From the NCBI GenBank assembly GCA_903927685.1, contig CAIYOB010000559.1, positions 1-18,821 of the forward strand: a DNA stretch of 18,821 nucleotides, given 5' to 3'. Within the stretch, counting starts at the first letter, position 1. Each line of letters starts with the position of its first letter. Shown piece by piece: positions 16,158 to 18,821 of the stretch. The notes beneath the pieces were generated by a model, which worked only from the letters and a program-made list of their open reading frames with translations, was not told the DNA's origin and ran no database searches. Source of the DNA: an uncultured Planctomycetaceae bacterium. GTDB taxonomy: Bacteria > Planctomycetota > Planctomycetia > Pirellulales > Pirellulaceae. The position numbers and the translations under genes were made by a program.

Positions 16158-17180
16158 CACTTCCGGATAGCCGCCAAACTCCCGCAGCGCCTGCAGCATC
16201 GCCCGGTAGTTCTCCGGCCGCACGCCGCGGTGGATGGTATTGCTGGACGACAGGATGAACCCGCCGCCGGGACCGCCGCCGCGCAGGCACGTCCGCACTT
16301 CGGCGACGACGTCCTCGGGCGTACCGCTGCACAGCGCGCCCGTACAGTCGATGTTGCCCTTCAAGCAGACTCGGCCCCCGTATTTCTGCTTCATTTCCGC
16401 CATCACGTAACCGGCGCTGGGGTCGATCGGATCCAGCGCGTCGATGCCGCTTTCGATCCAGTAATCCACCACCGCGTCGATCTTGCCATCGCAGTGCTTG
16501 ATGCACAAGTAGCCCAGTTCCTTGTATCCCTGCACGACGCGGCGAAAACAGGGCGCAATCCTCTCGAAATATGTTTCCGGCCGCATCAGCAAGCCCGTGG
16601 CATTGGCTACGTCGTCGGTCGTAGCCACCACCTCGACTCCGTACCGCTGCCGGGCTACGGCGGCCAATTCCAGGTTGTATCGCACGACGCGGTCCAACAG
16701 TTCTCCAAACGCCTGTGGCTCCAACAACAGCGCCATCAGGGACTCTTCATAGCCCAGCAGATCGCGCATATCCGAAAACCCGTCGCGCAGGTTCAGGATC
16801 ACCGCTCGCCGGTCCCCAAATCGCTGGAGCGCCTTTTCGAAGGTCGTGAAACGCCCCGCAGCGGCTGGATCCGGGAAAGTGTATTGCCGGTGCTGCGTCA
16901 CGTCGGCGATGGGACTGGCCAACAGCGCCGGCAGGCAATCGCCGGTCAGTTGCCGCCGGATCTGCCATTCATCCACCAGCGTTTTGTCGTCCAAGAACTG
17001 CTTGCGGTAGTCCGGACGGATGTTGACCCCGTCCAGGTCCAGACGGTCCACGACGTCCAACGGGGCGTCGCTGCCCGTCAACGCTCGGCCGACCGCTGCG
17101 TCGATGAACCACTCGAATGTCGGGACGGCATCCGGGACTTCGCGGCGCAAGGCTCGCAGGATACGCTCTTTGCCATGCAT
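16152..17180 (-). CDS. Uroporphyrinogen decarboxylase (URO-D) family protein, probable methyltransferase type
   Basis: The 342-residue product is a TIM barrel of the UroD/MtaA superfamily. Family blocks in order are ERILRALRREVPDAVPTFEW (5-24), a TTDDVANATGLLM segment (188-199), YLCIKHCDGKIDAVVDYWIESGIDALDPID (224-253, split), RVCLKGNIDC (270-279) and GGGFILSSSNTIHRG (305-319). It lacks the RQAGR-type N-terminal motif of true heme-pathway HemE, so it is not HemE. Cysteines at 230, 279 and 284 with His229 could provide a metal site as in corrinoid methyltransferases, but the canonical HxCx(n)C spacing is not exact. ATG 17180 is fixed by AAGGAG eight bases upstream (17194-17189); the longer open frame to 17258 is unsupported. 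The substrate is unknown. The PtsN-like gene is 238 bp upstream on the same strand. Confidence 0.85.
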   Translation of the reverse strand: MHGKERILRALRREVPDAVPTFEWFIDAAVGRALTGSDAPLDVVDRLDLDGVNIRPDYRKQFLDDKTLVDEWQIRRQLTGDCLPALLASPIADVTQHRQYTFPDPAAAGRFTTFEKALQRFGDRRAVILNLRDGFSDMRDLLGYEESLMALLLEPQAFGELLDRVVRYNLELAAVARQRYGVEVVATTDDVANATGLLMRPETYFERIAPCFRRVVQGYKELGYLCIKHCDGKIDAVVDYWIESGIDALDPIDPSAGYVMAEMKQKYGGRVCLKGNIDCTGALCSGTPEDVVAEVRTCLRGGGPGGGFILSSSNTIHRGVRPENYRAMLQALREFGGYPEVG

Positions 17181-17311
17181 GATTGGTACTCCTTGCGGCA
17201 AATGTAGCGTGCGAGCGGCCTTTCGCCCAGAGGATGCCGCCGCCGGTGCGAACGGCATCAGGGCCCCGCCGTCGTCCTACGGCTTGGTCAACGCCAACAA
17301 TTGAGGTTTGG

Positions 17312-17394
17312 GTGGCTGGGGGCGAGCCGCGAGGTACGAGTGGCAAGCCCCCAGTTCTTGTCCCTGGGGGCTCGCTGCACTCGACCCCAGGCAC
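17312..17394. repeat. Dispersed repeat, copy 2, within a long inverted repeat
   Basis: Contains the exact 20-base match to copy 1 at 17364-17383. The whole element folds: AGCCCCCAG (17346-17354) pairs with CTGGGGGCT (17364-17372) around a nine-base loop, and the outer ends 17312-17327 and 17379-17394 match at 13 of 16 positions. It lies in the gap between the PtsN-like and UroD-family genes. Confidence 0.75.
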
Positions 17395-17418
17395 TCCCAA
17401 CAGTGCCTCGACGGCGCA

Positions 17419-17865
17419 CTACACCGCGCGCACTTCGACCACGATCTGCTGCAAGGCTCGCAGATTCTCACCCGCGGCAGTGACGGGCGAGAGCAGGAGG
17501 ACCACCAGGTGCACAGAGCCCCCGTCCAGGGCGTCGAACTCGATTCCGTCCGTGGAGAACCCGACCGCGGCGAGCACTCGCGGGATCGCCTCGTGCCGGG
17601 AATGTGGGACGGCGACCCCGCGGCCGATGGCGGTGGTACCCAACTCTTCGCGGTTCATCACGGTTGCGATGACTTGCCCGTCGCAATCCTTCGGAATCGC
17701 GTTCAGACTGACCAACTTGGCGACCAGTTCCTCGATGGCGGCGACTTTCGTGCGCGCGGTCATCTCCGGCAGGATCGCCCCGGGAACGACGAAGGGCAGC
17801 CTGGAGGCGAAGCTGGCGACGTCAAAACTTCCAGAATTCCACGAGGGAGGGTTGGGAGGGGACAT
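17419..17865 (-). CDS. PTS EIIA domain protein, PtsN-like
   Basis: Single EIIA domain of the fructose/nitrogen PTS type, which accepts phosphate on a histidine. The phosphorylation site is GVAVPHSRHE with His88, preceded by VIATVMNREELGTTAIG, the normal helix-turn leading into it, and followed by LAAVGFSTDGIEFDALDGGSVHLVVLLLSP. The length of 148 residues fits PtsN (about 150-160). The start at ATG 17865 gives a proline-rich first 12 residues; GGAG lies 11 bases upstream, a mediocre site, so a start at the later ATG (residue 35) cannot be excluded but would cut the first helix. The open frame extends to 18030 without signs of real coding. No EI, HPr, rpoN or transporter domain is adjacent, which suggests a regulatory role rather than sugar uptake; this is inference. 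Confidence 0.85.
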   Translation of the reverse strand: MSPPNPPSWNSGSFDVASFASRLPFVVPGAILPEMTARTKVAAIEELVAKLVSLNAIPKDCDGQVIATVMNREELGTTAIGRGVAVPHSRHEAIPRVLAAVGFSTDGIEFDALDGGSVHLVVLLLSPVTAAGENLRALQQIVVEVRAV

Positions 17866-18334
17866 GGGGGAATGGGCTCCTGGAGGGTTACTGGGGAAGG
17901 CAGGGACGGCATTTCCGCACCATCGCCCACCCGGCGAAACCGCAGCTTGGCCGGCAATGGCGTTGGGGATGATTTCGGAAGCGGCTGTCCCTTGGTACGG
18001 TAATGAACTCGCCGCCGCGTCCCGTCTCACCCCAAAAATTTCACCGCACTGGCGAAGATTTTAAGATTTCGAGAAGCCGAACGCATCAAGGAGTCAGCGA
18101 ATCAGGACCGAATTCCTGGCGACACGGGAGGAATCCCCGGACTCGAAGCTGCTGCCCGTGGACGAAACTGCTTGCTTGACGCTCGGTTGTCGCGAGCCGT
18201 CCGCACCGGCGTTGGGCGCTGCATCCCAGGGCGAGCCGCCTTTGACCTCGCTGGTGTCGGCGCGCTCTGGGGCACGCATACGGCAGACGCATGGTCGACC
18301 TGGTGTTCCGGGGTATCGCTCGCGGTTGGTCGAG
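17866..18334. other. Intergenic region upstream of the PtsN-like gene
   Basis: 469 bp without a supported gene. An AT-rich patch at 18036-18070 includes, on the reverse strand, TAAAAT (18063-18058), a good -10 candidate for the PtsN-like gene, with TTGATG (18089-18084) 20 bases upstream, a spacing longer than usual. Short reverse frames in 18094-18290 (one reads VKQAVSSTGSSFESGDSS) look low-complexity and have no ribosome site. Confidence 0.4.
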
Positions 18335-18628
18335 TCAGCGTGCCGCCGCTCCTTCGATCCTGAACCCCTGATTGGCGCTCTTGTGACCCTCCTGCGTCAT
18401 CACGTCGTTGCCTGTACCACCGTCCTCGTTGAAGAACCACCAGGCGCACTTCTTCGTCTCAGGATCAACTCCGATCATGCCCACGAACGGCACGAGTCCG
18501 CCCTTCTGGGTCAGTTCGACAAACGCGCCGTTCGCCACTTTGCGATACTTGGCGGTCATCTGCCGGTCGCCGTCCGTCGTTGTCCAAACACCCCCAACGG
18601 CGAAATCCGTGTACGCCTTGAACGCCAT
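18335..18628 (-). CDS. Small protein, probably a fragment of a DUF1579-like/beta-barrel family
   Basis: The 97 residues read AYTDFAVGGVWTTTDGD, then KYRKVANGAFVEL, then FVGMIGVDPETKKCAWWFFN, then DGGTGNDVMTQEG. The succession of W..TT, YRKVxxGxFVE and GxDPxTKKxxWWFF is like single-domain planctomycete proteins of about 150-170 residues (DUF1579-like, lipocalin-type beta sheet). I am not certain of the family. An in-frame stop about nine codons upstream of the ATG prevents a longer N-terminus, there is no clear Shine-Dalgarno, and after MTQEG the sequence (HKSANQGFRIEGAAAR) no longer looks like a beta strand. It may be a truncated relic, or a small gene with a different role. Confidence 0.45.
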   Translation of the reverse strand: MAFKAYTDFAVGGVWTTTDGDRQMTAKYRKVANGAFVELTQKGGLVPFVGMIGVDPETKKCAWWFFNEDGGTGNDVMTQEGHKSANQGFRIEGAAAR

Positions 18629-18781
18629 CTGGGCGTCCGTCTGTCCAAAAAGAAATCATCGACGCGGTTAGTGAAGGTGCACGAATCCGAACTCGCCGGG
18701 TCAGGCTAGTGGCAAGGTCAGGCCTTTGGCTGGCTTTCCGGCCGCGGGCTGATCGGATAGACTAGCGCGTCATGGCATCCA

Positions 18782-18821
18782 GGCCGGGTGGCGGAATGGC
18801 AGACGCAAAGGACTTAAAATC
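18782..18821 (+). tRNA. tRNA-Leu (anticodon UAA), 5' part, cut by window end
   Basis: The sequence reads as the first half of a long-variable-arm leucine tRNA: acceptor strand GGCCGGG (18782-18788), T8 G9, D-arm GCGGAATGGCAGACGC, then the anticodon stem AAGGA and loop CTTAAAA with anticodon TAA, and the first bases of the closing stem. Variable arm, T-arm and 3' acceptor lie beyond the window, so pairing of the acceptor cannot be verified. A possible -10 TAGACT is at 18758-18763, but no good -35 is visible. Confidence 0.88.

Noticed and set aside
14834..16177. 447-codon reverse frame over the isomerase gene
   Set aside because: Antisense shadow of a gene with an intact metal site.
16152..17180. 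HemE, the heme-pathway uroporphyrinogen decarboxylase
   Set aside because: The RQAGR-type motif and substrate-pocket residues of true HemE are missing.
15885..17207. 440-codon forward frame over the UroD-family gene
   Set aside because: Antisense shadow with the composition expected for GC-rich DNA; the reverse frame has family motifs and a good Shine-Dalgarno.

Overview
This 18.8 kb window is high-GC bacterial chromosome that I assign, by inference, to a planctomycete, probably Pirellulales. The reasons are the gene content (a DUF1571 lipid/sugar-processing-type secreted protein, a SGNH hydrolase with a lysine-rich linker, a UroD-like protein beside a xylose-isomerase-like TIM barrel, a GH10-like protein with a long N-terminal domain), single genes in frequently switching orientation, weak promoters, and many GC-rich intergenic palindromes. 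Most of the content is core metabolism and housekeeping. I see no CRISPR array, no phage genes and no intact insertion sequence.

Layout. Positions 1-281 hold a large hairpin and the ilvD leader. ilvD (dihydroxy-acid dehydratase) runs forward to 1961 and is followed by a decayed C-terminal half of a MarC/YhgN-family membrane protein. A reverse-strand block, probably one operon, reads sugar MFS transporter (6422-4425), SGNH/GDSL hydrolase (4399-3692), rhomboid protease (3679-2411). Divergent from it is a citrate synthase gene (6660-7961), which converges with a reverse DUF1571 gene (8796-7969). A groEL without groES (9050-10636) starts divergently from DUF1571, behind a sigma-54-like -24/-12 element, and ends at a strong terminator. 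A 527-bp gene-free stretch follows.

A reverse GH10-like gene (12651-11164) is divergent from purC (12819-13706). purC converges with a reverse nitrilase-family gene (14718-13720). After a 388-bp intergenic stretch rich in hairpins come a forward sugar isomerase/epimerase gene (15107-15958), a reverse UroD-family gene (17180-16152) and a reverse PTS EIIA/PtsN-like gene (17865-17419). The right edge holds a small reverse ORF that looks like a protein fragment (18628-18335) and the 5' half of a tRNA-Leu(UAA) gene cut by the window end.

How the genes relate: ilvD, citrate synthase and purC are independent biosynthetic or central metabolic genes. The transporter-hydrolase-rhomboid set is the only convincing multigene unit and suggests uptake of a sugar together with envelope functions. 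I did not find a clear new multigene system. The most interesting items are the sigma-54-like element and N9-spaced inverted repeat in front of an orphan groEL, an MFS transporter with two extra membrane segments and a large inserted outside loop, a GH10-like protein lacking the usual acid/base glutamate, the MarC remnant, and a set of related intergenic palindromes, one of which contains a gene's stop codon.
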